Assembly (NCBI RefSeq): GCF_002216685.1
Contig: NZ_CP022352.1
Location: forward strand, 124,001 to 188,000
Direction: 5' to 3'
Origin: Vibrio tarriae
GTDB taxonomy: Bacteria > Pseudomonadota > Gammaproteobacteria > Enterobacterales > Vibrionaceae
DNA: 64,000 bases
A program made the position numbers and the translations under genes. A model generated the notes under the pieces. That model was given only the letters and a program-made list of their open reading frames with translations. It ran no database searches and was not told where the DNA came from. Position 1 is the first letter of the stretch, and each line of letters begins with the position of its first letter. Shown here one piece after another: positions 1 through 8,499 of this stretch.

Positions 1-141
1 TTCATTTTCAGACCAAGCACCAGCTATCGCAGAGAAAACACCACCAACAAATGGAACAACTCCGCCCGCAGCTTGAAGAGCACCTCTAACAACTTTGCTT
101 CCCTTCCCAGATTCTGGCATTTCATTTTCAACATCACTCAT
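1..141 (-). CDS. Partial cassette gene, N-terminal 47 residues, small glycine-rich hydrophobic protein
   Basis: Only the first 47 codons are in the window; the gene runs off the left edge. The ATG at 141 follows a GGAGGAAAT ribosome site. The acidic start (MSDVENEMPESGKG) is followed by a Gly/Ala/Val-rich hydrophobic stretch with GGVVPFVGGVFSAIAGAW, which looks like a membrane-inserting glycine-zipper hairpin. Its attC lies outside the window. I do not recognise the family; a small membrane-active protein is the only safe statement. Confidence 0.6.
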   Translation of the reverse strand, partial: MSDVENEMPESGKGSKVVRGALQAAGGVVPFVGGVFSAIAGAWSENE

Positions 142-157
142 ATTTCCTCCTGAGCCC

Positions 158-280
158 TAACGCCCGCCTAAGGGGCTGACAACGCATAACAACCAAACTC
201 AAACACAACAACCGTAACCACCGCGGCTCAATGGGACTGGAAACGCCACGCGTTGACAGTCCCTCTTGAGGCGTTTGTTA
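158..280 (-). repeat. attC site (VCR)
   Basis: Canonical 123-bp VCR, reading TAACAAACGCC to GGCGGGCGTTA on the minus strand. It closes the gene-less cassette at 281-681. Confidence 0.95.
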
Positions 281-681
281 GTTTCGTAGCCTATTGTTTA
301 GCAATGATTTTTTAACACATTTACTTGAAAGTAATTTTACGCAAAAGCATCACGCAAGCACACGTCCAACGCCAAAAGCTGTGAAGTTGGCTGCCAAAAC
401 TTAAACCGTTCAGGCCGCTTAAGAGTCCGCTACAAAGAAAGCCAGATCACAGCGATGATGCAGCTTTTTATGAAACAAAACTGATCAAGTTGAACGTCCG
501 ACAACATTGAAGCATCAAAACTTGTTGGTTATCAGCGATTTTGAAACCGCTGAACGTTCAACGCGTTCTACCAAATCAGCATCAGGAAAAACCCAAAAGC
601 CAAATTGTGCACTTTGAACGATAAAGGCTGAATTATCAGAACCTTGTGCGTGAATTTTTGATGATTTTTCCTGAGAGAAAC
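281..681. other. Gene-less cassette, family A, subfamily 1
   Basis: This 401-bp body has no credible gene. It is one of ten related gene-less cassettes in the window. The minus-strand frame that is partly open in some relatives has a TAG here. Near the left end is an AT-rich inverted repeat (ATTGTTTAGCAAT) followed by T6 on the plus strand. The ends pair as TTAGTTTC / GAAACTAA. Confidence 0.8.
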
Positions 682-803
682 TAACGCCCGCCTAAGGGGC
701 TGGCAACGCATACCACTAAACTCAAACAAAACAACCGTAACCGCCACGGCTCATTGGGACTGGAAACGCCACGCGTTGACAGTCCCTCTTGAGGCGTTTG
801 TTA
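682..803 (-). repeat. attC site (VCR)
   Basis: Canonical VCR of the PhzF-like cassette; its first bases supply the TAA stop of that gene. Confidence 0.95.
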
Positions 804-1601
804 TGCGATTTTCATTCGACCAGACAAGATCGTTACTGCTTGACCAGATAGCTTCACTTGGTTTGGATTGAGTAGTTCCACATCCACAAAACCACCTCTC
901 TTTGAGGCCTGATAACCTTTGAGCTGAAACTTACCAAGCCTTTTCGACCAGTAAGCACACAAAGCACAATGTGCAGAGCCTGTCACGGGATCCTCATTGA
1001 CTCCAACCCACGGCGCAAAATAGCGCGATACAAAATCTACACCAGAGTCTGACTTAGCCGTAACTAAAACACCGCGACCCTTCAATTTTGATAGTCCGCT
1101 GAAATCCGGGGAAAGACCGTTGAGTAAGGACTCATTATCAATGACGATGATCTGCTTGTTATCAAACTGACCGTAAGCGATTAAGTTTGATTGTGCCAAC
1201 CCTAAGAAATTGAGCATATCTATGTTTGGGGACACTTTCATATCAAGCATTGGAGTTGGGAAAACCAAGTGGATGCTATTTTCGTCTAAATGGGCAGTCA
1301 AAATGCCCGATAGAGTTTTAAACTCAAGAACATCACCCGTTTTATAAATCCCCTGCTCTTTTAAAACATGAGCTACAGCTAAAGTACCGTGGCCACATAG
1401 GCTCACTTCAATTTCTGGTGTAAACCAACGCAGTTGCATCGTGCTCAGCGATAAAAACGCCGTTTCAGACACTGCCATTTCAGCAGCAATTGCTCGCATT
1501 GTCGCTTCATCAAGGCTAGTTTCTGTAATGCATACCCCAGCAGGATTGCCCTTAAACACTTCTGATGTAAACGAATCTACCTGAAAAATACTGACTTCCA
1601 C
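801..1601 (-). CDS. PhzF/DapF-fold family protein, copy 1
   Basis: This 266-residue protein belongs to the PhzF isomerase family (diaminopimelate-epimerase fold), whose members isomerise or epimerise small metabolites; the substrate cannot be told here. Visible family motifs are GNPAG (18-22), the SETAF segment carrying the usual catalytic Glu (E46), LCGHGT (68-73) and DPVTGSAHC (204-212). The start is GTG at 1601 behind an AAGGATATC ribosome site. It is the only gene of its cassette and ends in the attC TAA. A second copy at 37123-37923 differs at six residues that I can see (for example F/C in MLNFLGL, K/Q in LDMKVSP), so the cassette has duplicated within the array. Confidence 0.9.
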   Translation of the reverse strand: MEVSIFQVDSFTSEVFKGNPAGVCITETSLDEATMRAIAAEMAVSETAFLSLSTMQLRWFTPEIEVSLCGHGTLAVAHVLKEQGIYKTGDVLEFKTLSGILTAHLDENSIHLVFPTPMLDMKVSPNIDMLNFLGLAQSNLIAYGQFDNKQIIVIDNESLLNGLSPDFSGLSKLKGRGVLVTAKSDSGVDFVSRYFAPWVGVNEDPVTGSAHCALCAYWSKRLGKFQLKGYQASKRGGFVDVELLNPNQVKLSGQAVTILSGRMKIA

Positions 1602-1640
1602 TCGATATCCTTAATTTCTTATGATGTCAGAAAAATCGCA

Positions 1641-1762
1641 TAACGCCCGCCTAAGGGGCTGACAACGCACTACCACTAAACTCAAACACAACAACCATAA
1701 CCACTACGGCTCATTGGGACTGAAAACGCCACGCGTTGGCAGTCCCTTTGAGGCGTTTGTTA
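1641..1762 (-). repeat. attC site (VCR, short-arm variant)
   Basis: VCR variant with GGCAGTCCCTTTGAGG in the outer arm; closes the GNAT cassette 1763-2259 and gives its TAA stop. Confidence 0.94.
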
Positions 1763-2248
1763 TAGGGATTTTGCCAGCTTATTCAAATCATTACCTTCAA
1801 ATCGGTAATACTCTTTTTCTCTAATCAAACTGGCTCCGATTGATTTGTAAAACTTTCCTGCTGTCGGATTCGTACTCTCTGCTGTCCAATCTAGGCGCTG
1901 ACAGTTATGAGTAATAGCGATAGCAGCCAAGTGTTTCATCAATTGAAGTCCGATACCTTTACCACGAGCAGAGGAAGATACAAACAGGTCTTTCATATAC
2001 ATCTGGCCTGATAATTTTGGTGCCGGAAACATTATTGTGTAAGTTGCAAAACCTAAAATCTTATCGTGTTCAAAGGCTGCGATCACTTTTACGCCTGAGT
2101 GCTCAGAAAATACTTGATGACTAAGATAGTTGGCTAAGTCCTGCTCTGATGCAGCCTTATCACCGAAATAGTACTGCTCAAGTTCAATGAAGATCCCAAC
2201 TAAATCAAGGCAATGGTGTTTATCAACTCTTTTGATTTCTACAGACAT
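1760..2248 (-). CDS. GNAT-family N-acetyltransferase, copy 1
   Basis: This 162-residue cytosolic acyl-CoA-dependent acetyltransferase has the acetyl-CoA pyrophosphate loop ARGKGIG (94-100) followed by the LQLMKHLA helix, and the C-terminal AGKFYKSIGA segment typical of the fold. The acceptor is unknown; GNAT cassettes are common in integrons and may modify antibiotics, polyamines or toxins. ATG at 2248, stop in the attC. A near-identical cassette lies at 11446-11934 with six substitutions (H11Y, V17L, E60D, I64V, I99V, A109S). Confidence 0.9.
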   Translation of the reverse strand: MSVEIKRVDKHHCLDLVGIFIELEQYYFGDKAASEQDLANYLSHQVFSEHSGVKVIAAFEHDKILGFATYTIMFPAPKLSGQMYMKDLFVSSSARGKGIGLQLMKHLAAIAITHNCQRLDWTAESTNPTAGKFYKSIGASLIREKEYYRFEGNDLNKLAKSL

Positions 2249-2259
2249 TTACATCCCTA

Positions 2260-2381
2260 TAACGCCCGCCTAAGGGGCTGACAACGCATTACCACTAAAC
2301 TCAAACACAACAACGGTAACCACCGCGGCTCAATGGGACTGAAAACGCCACGCGTTGGCAGTCCCTTTGAGGCGTTTGTTA
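2260..2381 (-). repeat. attC site (VCR, short-arm variant)
   Basis: Closes the VOC cassette 2382-2866; same short-arm variant as the site at 1641. Confidence 0.94.
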
Positions 2382-2392
2382 TAGCGGTGCTT

Positions 2393-2782
2393 TTAGTTAC
2401 CCGTGGACATATGATGTGTTGCACATAGCTTATTGCCTGCTGGATCTCGTAAATAAGCTAAATACATTTTTCTTTGTCCACTCGTTCTGATACCCGGAGG
2501 ATCTTCACAAGCAACACCACCATTTCCTAAACCGGCTGCATGCCATGCTTCTACTAACTCTGGACTACTAACTTTAAAACCAATTGTCATCCCATTACCA
2601 TGCGTCGCAGGTTCACCATTCACTGGTTTCGTAATACCAAGTACACCGTCTTGGTTTATGTAGAGACAGCGGCCTTTAGCGTCAATAACACCCGCCGGAT
2701 AACCTAACACTGACAATATTGCATCATAGAAAACCTTTGACTTTTCAATGTCATTTGAGCCGATCATGATGTGACTAAACAT
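2393..2782 (-). CDS. VOC/glyoxalase-superfamily protein, copy 1
   Basis: This 129-residue single-module vicinal-oxygen-chelate protein has the HIMIGSNDIEKSKVFYD start and the LRDPAGNKLCA end typical of glyoxalase I/bleomycin-resistance folds. Candidate metal ligands are H4 and an acidic residue near the end; the substrate is unknown. I place the start at 2782 because AAGGAACAAGT lies directly upstream of that ATG; an in-frame ATG at 2827 would add 15 residues. The copy at 24217-24606 differs at three residues. The cassette belongs to a run of three neighbours (PhzF, GNAT, VOC) each with a second copy elsewhere. Confidence 0.88.
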   Translation of the reverse strand: MFSHIMIGSNDIEKSKVFYDAILSVLGYPAGVIDAKGRCLYINQDGVLGITKPVNGEPATHGNGMTIGFKVSSPELVEAWHAAGLGNGGVACEDPPGIRTSGQRKMYLAYLRDPAGNKLCATHHMSTGN

Positions 2783-2866
2783 ACTTGTTCCTTTTGTTGA
2801 GCAAAGTCGGAATTTACTCTGAGGCATCGATTGAGCAATGTCTAGGTTGAAATGTGAGATAAGCTA

Positions 2867-2989
2867 TAACGCCCGCCTAAGGGGCTGGCAACGCATTAAC
2901 ACTAAGCTCAAACACAACAACCATAACCACCGCGGCTCATTAGGACTGGAAACGCCACGCGTTGACAGTCCCTCTTGAGGCGTTTGTTA
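2867..2989 (-). repeat. attC site (VCR)
   Basis: Closes the ASCH-domain cassette 2990-3484. Confidence 0.95.
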
Positions 2990-2994
2990 TGTTT

Positions 2995-3459
2995 TTAGTG
3001 GTACACGACCTTAAAGTGCTCTAAAACCAAGAGCATATCTTCTTGAAACTCTATTCCAAGCTCATGACATTCTCGTGAGAAAAAATTTCGATGAGCTTTC
3101 TGCCACCATGCCAATGACTTGTCACCCTCACCTTCTGACGCCGCAAAATCTTCAGTGACCTGATTGTATTGGCACTTAGAGACTGAGGTAATTTCGATAA
3201 TACAAATCGGCTTACCATCCCAGTTAGTCACCACTTGAAGATGACCAACTTGAGGCATAAGTTCGCCTTTTTGACTGTACCAATATTCCAGACTGCATGA
3301 TGCTCGTTTTTCGCCTCGTAGGATTAAATCGGCACATACATTTGCGTTGTATTCATCTGCACAAAAATAGTCTGTGCTGAAAGAGGTATATTTTTCAGAT
3401 ACTTCTCTAGGTAAAGAGCTAAGGTATTGTTCCAAAAATAACTGACTTCTTTCTTCCAT
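2995..3459 (-). CDS. ASCH-domain protein
   Basis: This 154-residue protein is built around an ASCH domain, a PUA-like beta-barrel thought to bind RNA or nucleotides. The hallmark LRGEKRASCS (the GxKxxS motif) lies near residues 48-57, followed by VGHLQVV and ICIIEITSVSKC strands and a WWQKAHRNFFSRECHELG helix. Some ASCH proteins hydrolyse N4-acetylcytidine; others are linked to RNA or toxin biology. The sequence does not decide between these. Single gene of its cassette, ATG at 3459. Confidence 0.85.
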   Translation of the reverse strand: MEERSQLFLEQYLSSLPREVSEKYTSFSTDYFCADEYNANVCADLILRGEKRASCSLEYWYSQKGELMPQVGHLQVVTNWDGKPICIIEITSVSKCQYNQVTEDFAASEGEGDKSLAWWQKAHRNFFSRECHELGIEFQEDMLLVLEHFKVVYH

Positions 3460-3484
3460 GATTCACTAAACCTGATTAAAAACA

Positions 3485-3607
3485 TAACGCCCGCCTAAGG
3501 GGCTGGCAACGCATAACAACCAAACTCAAACACAACAACCGAAACCACCGCGGCTCAATGGGACTGGAAACGCCACGCGTTGACAGTCCCTCTTGAGGCG
3601 TTTGTTA
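3485..3607 (-). repeat. attC site (VCR)
   Basis: Closes the CAP12/TIR-like cassette 3608-4563. Confidence 0.95.
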
Positions 3608-3612
3608 GATTT

Positions 3613-4527
3613 CTATACGTTGTAGCCTACATTTCGCATTTCTAACTTCAGTTGATCTTGCCATCCAAGACTTGCATCCATACCAACATAAACTACACCA
3701 CTGATATCATTTGGTGTTTCTATATCTCCTTTTACAACTGCACAGACACGTGGACGACCTAACTTACCAATAAGGTATCCATGTTCGAAAACAACATTTT
3801 GGCGTGCGCGATATCGACCACTTAATGCCCCAACTTTAGCTCCTGTATCGCAAGGAGTATAAAGTACAATACCGAAGCCAACATTTGAATAATGCTCGAT
3901 TTTTTCAATGATTGTCATTCCAGAACTAGCTTGCATATGTAAAATTATTGGTTGCAAACCTAAACTAGTAATGAAACTTGCGACATCTAGTTTTGCGATG
4001 TCATCATGTCCATGAACAATGAAAACTTGTGAAGTGTTAAACCCTTTTTCATCGTGACTTTCAGGTTTCAAGACCGGTGGCGGTGGCATTCTTCGCTGTA
4101 TAGCTGCGTTGACTTGAGCTTGATTGAGATATCCGTGCCTCATGAGAATTTCAAATATTGGCTCATCTTTAACAGCCCAGTGTGTACGAGACAATTCAAA
4201 GCGCCCGAGGTCAATATCAACGCGCATAGCTTCAATTGCGCCAATAGGAAGGCTAGGTAAAATTGGGTCAAATTCATAATTGATTACGACAGAATTATTT
4301 CTCACCCTAATTTCCGTAATATAGCCAATCCTAGACTCAACCGACTCATTCTCTGTAACAAATAAAGTGGGAAAACTTTTTAATTCTTCAATTGCATTCT
4401 TATCAAAGAACTTGTATCGCTCACTGATCTCATCAGCCGTATATTCAACAATCGCTCTACTACGATCGCATTGATAAGGAGTGAGATCCCAAGTTTCAGG
4501 ATCAGAGGAAATAATTAAGTTAAACAA
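3613..4527 (-). CDS. CAP12/Pycsar-type TIR-like effector with unknown N-terminal domain
   Basis: This 304-residue protein has a C-terminal TIR-like nucleotide-binding domain of the CAP12/Pycsar-effector type (about 165-290). It shows VFIVHGHDD (168-176), the TIIEKIEHYS helix, FGIVLYTPCDTGA (218-230), ARQNVVFEHGYLIG with the conserved Glu E248, and PRVCAVVKG. Relatives cleave NAD+ or bind nucleotide signals in anti-phage defence. The N-terminal 150 residues match nothing I know and could be the sensor. The start is TTG at 4527 with GGAG upstream; no ATG exists until residue 101. No cyclase or partner gene is in the cassette, so it is a solitary effector candidate. Confidence 0.8.
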   Translation of the reverse strand: MFNLIISSDPETWDLTPYQCDRSRAIVEYTADEISERYKFFDKNAIEELKSFPTLFVTENESVESRIGYITEIRVRNNSVVINYEFDPILPSLPIGAIEAMRVDIDLGRFELSRTHWAVKDEPIFEILMRHGYLNQAQVNAAIQRRMPPPPVLKPESHDEKGFNTSQVFIVHGHDDIAKLDVASFITSLGLQPIILHMQASSGMTIIEKIEHYSNVGFGIVLYTPCDTGAKVGALSGRYRARQNVVFEHGYLIGKLGRPRVCAVVKGDIETPNDISGVVYVGMDASLGWQDQLKLEMRNVGYNV

Positions 4528-4563
4528 TATAAAATCTCCGCTTATATAGGCTCAAATAAAATC

Positions 4564-4685
4564 TAACGCCCGCCTAAGGGGCTGGCAACGCATACCACAA
4601 AACCCAAACACAACAACTGCAACCACCGCGGCTCAATGGGACTGGAAACGCTACGCGTTGACAGTCCCTCTTGAGGCGTTTGTTA
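4564..4685 (-). repeat. attC site (VCR)
   Basis: Closes the RRM cassette 4686-5089, whose gene is on the opposite strand. Confidence 0.95.
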
Positions 4686-4798
4686 TGCAGTTGGTTGCCA
4701 CAAATGCTGCTATTTTACGGTAAAACTAAACTATCGCTTGGTAGCCACTGCCTTTATTGAGACAATCCTCACCGGTATTTCTACACCAACGGACAACT

Positions 4799-5035
4799 AT
4801 GAAACTCTTAGTTCGCAACCTTGCTCGTACCACAACTGAGCACGACATTCGTAAACTGTTTTCTGAACACGGCTCTGTGACCGAATGCACTCTCGTTTTA
4901 GACCAAGAAACCGGTCTATCGAAAGGCTTTGCTTTCGTCGAAATGCCAGATGCTTCAGAAGCAAAAACTGCAATTGCAGCCCTGAATATGGCAAACGTTG
5001 CCAAAAGTAAGATTCGAGTCAAAGCAGCTCAATAA
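4799..5035 (+). CDS. Small RRM-fold RNA-binding protein (reversed cassette gene)
   Basis: This 78-residue protein is a single RNA-recognition motif: RNP2 is LLVRNL (3-8), RNP1 is KGFAFVEM (42-49), with helix TEHDIRKLFSEHG between. Bacterial RRM proteins of this size act as cytosolic RNA-binding or chaperone proteins. The gene is on the plus strand, against the other cassettes, so it cannot use array read-through and must have its own promoter. It is followed by an intrinsic terminator (5048-5072), making a self-contained unit. ATG at 4799; the in-frame upstream extension has no sensible start. Confidence 0.93.
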   Translation: MKLLVRNLARTTTEHDIRKLFSEHGSVTECTLVLDQETGLSKGFAFVEMPDASEAKTAIAALNMANVAKSKIRVKAAQ

Positions 5036-5047
5036 CGCAAATTCTAA

Positions 5048-5072
5048 AGCCAGCTGAAAATGCTGGTTTTTT
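5048..5072 (+). terminator. Intrinsic terminator of the RRM gene
   Basis: CCAGC-tgaaaat-GCTGG stem-loop followed directly by T6, 12 bases after the RRM stop. Confidence 0.8.
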
Positions 5073-5089
5073 ATTGCCCAAAAACTGCA

Positions 5090-5212
5090 TAACGCCCGCC
5101 TAAGGGGCTGGCAACGCATTACCACTAAAGTCAAACACAACAACTGCAACCACCGCGGCTCATTGGGACTGGAAACGCCGCGCGTTGACAGTCCCTCTTG
5201 AGGCGCTTGTTA
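5090..5212 (-). repeat. attC site (VCR)
   Basis: Closes the GNAT cassette 5213-5696; GCGCTTGTTA end in place of GCGTTTGTTA. Confidence 0.94.
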
Positions 5213-5674
5213 GCTGTATTTTTCCATTACAAAGTTTCTTAGTTTTTGACCACGGACTTCCATTTCTTGGGCTTGAACTACTTTAAAACCGAAGTGTTCG
5301 TAAAATGGGCGAGCAGTGATACTGACTTCAGAAAAATAACGTTTTATACCGCGCGAATTGCCAACCTTAAAAACATGATTCATTAAAGCTTTACCTACAC
5401 CTTTCCCTTGATATTCATGGTGACAAAAGAAATGGTCTATAAGCCCACTAGCTTGCAAATCTGTGTAGCCAACAATGACACCGTCTATTTCAGCAACAAA
5501 CGGAGATAACCCTTTCATCCGTTTTTCCCAGACTGACGGTTCTAGACATTCTGGAGCCCAAGCTTCGACTTGAACTTGAGAATAGTCACGAATATTAATA
5601 TTCCGAATTGTATAAAAGTGAATATTCCATAGAGCTTTGGCATCTTCTACGCTGTAATTTCTAATTGTAATCAT
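5210..5674 (-). CDS. GNAT-family N-acetyltransferase
   Basis: This 154-residue acetyltransferase has the acetyl-CoA loop YQGKGVG (88-94) and the C-terminal SITARPFYEHFGFKV motif, where the Tyr is the usual general acid. It resembles YafP/ElaA-like cassette acetyltransferases, acceptor unknown. ATG at 5674 is preceded by TGGAGTAAGC. The stop codon is the first TAA of the attC. It is unrelated in detail to the other GNATs in this array. Confidence 0.9.
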   Translation of the reverse strand: MITIRNYSVEDAKALWNIHFYTIRNINIRDYSQVQVEAWAPECLEPSVWEKRMKGLSPFVAEIDGVIVGYTDLQASGLIDHFFCHHEYQGKGVGKALMNHVFKVGNSRGIKRYFSEVSITARPFYEHFGFKVVQAQEMEVRGQKLRNFVMEKYS

Positions 5675-5696
5675 CGTGCTTACTCCACAATACAGC

Positions 5697-5816
5697 TAAC
5701 GCCCGCTTAAGGGGCAGCCAACGCTACTACTAACTTTCAGCATAATACCGTGATCACAAAAACCAACGCATAGTAAAAATGCCACGCGTTGGCTGTCCCT
5801 CTTGAAGCGTTTGTTA
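5697..5816 (-). repeat. attC site, non-VCR class S
   Basis: 120 bp, with TTAAGGGGCAGCCAACGCT and TTGGCTGTCCCTCTTGAAGC arms; clearly diverged from the VCR. It closes the NYN-LOTUS cassette. Confidence 0.93.
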
Positions 5817-6554
5817 AGTTTTTTTAGGACGATACGCGATAATATTAACGGTCCCTTTGCCCTTGTACTTTGTCATTTCAAAATCTTCCTTAAGCAGTGC
5901 AATAACCTCTGGTAACTTTGACACTCCATAACTACGAGGATCAAAATCTGGCTTGGCTCGCTTCACGAAACCACCAACAGGCGATACATTAGCCCAACCC
6001 GTGTCATCTTGAAATCTTTCCCAAGCTTTACGAAGTACAGGTACTAATTGTTGAACTTTGCTTTGATTACCCTTTTCAACCTTGTCAGTTTGAGGAGTGT
6101 TTGCATCTTCTGAACCCAGGTTTTCGGTAAAGATAAAGTCATCGCATGCATTTCGAAATGCAACCGGGGTGGTATTTTTTCCAACACCAAAAACAAAAAT
6201 TTCTGACTCGCGTAAACGAGATGCTAGCTTAGTAAAATCACTATCACTAGAGACAATGACAAACGCGTCGAATTTGCCAGAATACAGCAAATCCATAGCA
6301 TCTATAATTAAGTAGGCATCTGTTGCATTTTTGCCTTGAGTATATGCAAACTGCTGGATTGGTTGGATTGCAAGTTCATTGAGAATACCTTTCCAGTTTT
6401 TCAAATACTCACTCGACCAGTCACCGTATGCACGTTTGATGACCATATGACCATGAGCTGATATTTCATCAAGTATTAAATGTAACTTTGAGTACTGAGT
6501 GTTATCCGCATCGATCAACACTGCAATCTTTTTATGATCATCCAGATCTTTCAT
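5814..6554 (-). CDS. NYN-domain putative RNase with C-terminal OST-HTH/LOTUS domain
   Basis: This 246-residue protein has an N-terminal NYN (PIN-like) nuclease domain with the acidic set in VLIDADN (D15, D17), D79 in GKNATDAY and VSSDSDF (D104, D106). After an acidic linker comes an OST-HTH/LOTUS module (about 165-246, ending KGKGTVNIIAYRPKK). Known relatives are predicted metal-dependent ribonucleases whose LOTUS domain may bind RNA. The carrier attC is a non-VCR class S site, which suggests an origin in another Vibrio integron. ATG at 6554, TAA in the attC. Confidence 0.88.
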   Translation of the reverse strand: MKDLDDHKKIAVLIDADNTQYSKLHLILDEISAHGHMVIKRAYGDWSSEYLKNWKGILNELAIQPIQQFAYTQGKNATDAYLIIDAMDLLYSGKFDAFVIVSSDSDFTKLASRLRESEIFVFGVGKNTTPVAFRNACDDFIFTENLGSEDANTPQTDKVEKGNQSKVQQLVPVLRKAWERFQDDTGWANVSPVGGFVKRAKPDFDPRSYGVSKLPEVIALLKEDFEMTKYKGKGTVNIIAYRPKKT

Positions 6555-6579
6555 ATTCGACTATCTCTAATTAAAAACT

Positions 6580-6701
6580 TAACGCCCTGTTAAGGTGTGA
6601 GCAACGCCACCACGAAACTCAACCATACCATCGTAGACACAAAACCCAACGATAGAATGAAAAATGCCACGCGTTGCGAATCACTCTTAAACAGTTTGTT
6701 A
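6580..6701 (-). repeat. attC site, non-VCR class G
   Basis: Divergent attC (GTTAAGGTGTGAGCAACGC and GCGTTGCGAATCACTCTTAA arms); closes the cassette 6702-8006. Confidence 0.92.
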
Positions 6702-6708
6702 TGCGTCC

Positions 6709-7890
6709 CTACTCAACTTCAAACTCTTCCTTAGCTTTTGCCACAGTTTTTTTACCGACACCGGGAATAGCTAAAAGTGAGTTTTCGGTTAAGACGCCTT
6801 CCTTGACTCTATACTTGAATATTTCTTTAGCAACATTACGACTAATACCTAATAAGGCCTCAAGTTCATCAATAGTTGCATCATTGATATTTGTTTTTTG
6901 TGGAACTTTTGATGCTTCGGAAGTTAAGTATCCAAGCAAATCACCGACTACCATATAAGTATGAAATACAGCTTTTACAGCCTCTATTTGCTCTAACTCA
7001 GCATGAACTCCTTTATTGGCCAATTTATTAACTTTTTCTAGCCACGAACCCACAAAGTCTACATGTGATTTTGCAAGTTCTTTATTACTGTTGGACTCAA
7101 TGGATTTATCCATAAATGCCCATAAACGATTGACATATTGCCCCTGCTTAAAGGTGCGTCCATTAACACTAACATCTGATACTGGAAACAATTCATCTGC
7201 AAGACCTTCTAATAATCGCCTGCAAGTCGTCAAAGCTTGAGACCATTCTTCTGGGTTCTTTGAAGATACACTCTTAAATGCCAACATTAGTTGTTCTGCT
7301 AGTTCAGGACTCAAATCTAGAAGCTGATCATCAATTTCAAACTTCAACAGTTCAAATGCATTTGATATTGTTCCTGAAAACTTAATTTCTTCATGAAGTT
7401 CAGAAGCTATAGCATGGGCCTTCCTCGTAACGTATGCGATATGTTCCTGAAGGTTAGTTTTGTAGTAGGTACCATCGTTTCCTGACTTAGTTTTAACTAA
7501 ATCAGCATACATTTCTTGAACAAAGCCTATGCTGGAATAGCCACCACCACTCTCATCTCTTTTTACATTTAATTCTTCATTGGAGTAATGAAAATTACTC
7601 TTCATACCTAATTCAGCTAACCTTTGATGAAAGCTTAAAACCTTAGAATCCAGTTCTTTAGATGGAGATTGACTGCGCTCAACAAGTAACTCAATGAAGT
7701 CGGCTAAATCTTTTGTATAAACCTGATCACCTAGTTGGATTTTGCACCAAATAACAACATCTTCATTTGAAATTAGACTAGCAGCTCGCTGTAGTTTTTG
7801 TATTGCTGCTAATAAAGAGCCCTTTTGTGACTCTAGCTCATGAAGACTTTGCTCTATAAGCGCTAACGATTCAGTTTTTCTTTTGTCCAC
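6709..7890 (-). CDS. AbiTii-like protein with C-terminal helix-hairpin-helix domain
   Basis: This 393-residue cytosolic protein starts with an AbiTii-like helical region (LIEQSLHELESQKGSLLAAI..) linked in other proteins to abortive infection. The middle (about 205-320) is helical, with WSQALTTCRRLLEGLADELF. The end (330-393) is a ComEA-type HhH module: NINDATIDELEALLGI and IPGVGKKT, which bind DNA non-specifically in other proteins. The start is GTG at 7890 with CGGAG upstream. The non-VCR attC marks it as an imported cassette. The AbiTii call is moderate; the HhH call is strong. Confidence 0.75.
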   Translation of the reverse strand: MDKRKTESLALIEQSLHELESQKGSLLAAIQKLQRAASLISNEDVVIWCKIQLGDQVYTKDLADFIELLVERSQSPSKELDSKVLSFHQRLAELGMKSNFHYSNEELNVKRDESGGGYSSIGFVQEMYADLVKTKSGNDGTYYKTNLQEHIAYVTRKAHAIASELHEEIKFSGTISNAFELLKFEIDDQLLDLSPELAEQLMLAFKSVSSKNPEEWSQALTTCRRLLEGLADELFPVSDVSVNGRTFKQGQYVNRLWAFMDKSIESNSNKELAKSHVDFVGSWLEKVNKLANKGVHAELEQIEAVKAVFHTYMVVGDLLGYLTSEASKVPQKTNINDATIDELEALLGISRNVAKEIFKYRVKEGVLTENSLLAIPGVGKKTVAKAKEEFEVE

Positions 7891-8006
7891 AAAAGCTCCG
7901 TATTTTATTGAAAGTTAAGCAATTGAATAATATGTCATACTTTATCTGTGGATACTTTGACAAGGGCACAATTTAGTATGCTGGAAGTTCAATCTTGATG
8001 GACGCA

Positions 8007-8128
8007 TAACGCCCGCCTAAGGGGCTGGCAACGCATAACACTAAACTTAAACACACCAACTGCAACCACCGCGACTCATTGGGACTGGAAACGCCACGCG
8101 TTGACAGTCCCTCTTGAGGCGTTTGTTA
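8007..8128 (-). repeat. attC site (VCR)
   Basis: Closes the gene-less cassette 8129-8499. Confidence 0.95.
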
Positions 8129-8499
8129 GTTTCATAGCCTATTGTTTAACAATGACTTTTTAAACTCATTTGCTTGAAAGTCATTTTACGCAAAGCATCA
8201 CTCAAACACACGTCCAACGCCAAAAGCTGTGACGATGGCTGCCAAAACGTTAAGAGTCCGCGACAAAGAAAGCCAGATAACAGCGATGATTCAGCTTTTT
8301 ATGAAACCAAACTGATCAAGTTGAACGTCCGACAACATTGAAGCATCAAAGCTTGTTGATTATCAGCGATTTTGCAACCGCTGAACTTTCAACGCTTTCT
8401 ACCAAATCACCATAAGGAAAAACCCAAACGCTTGAACGATAAAAACTGAATTTTCAGAGCCTTGTGCGTGAATTTTTGATGATTTTTCCTGGGAGAAAC
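8129..8499. other. Gene-less cassette, family A, subfamily 1
   Basis: At 371 bp the shortest family-A member, with internal deletions relative to the one at 281-681. No frame is conserved. Ends pair as TTAGTTTC / GAAACTAA. It keeps the CATTGTTTAACAATG palindrome near its left end. Confidence 0.8.

Noticed and set aside
4955..5149. Minus-strand frame over the RRM gene and attC
   Set aside because: Antisense to a clear RRM gene, begins in attC.
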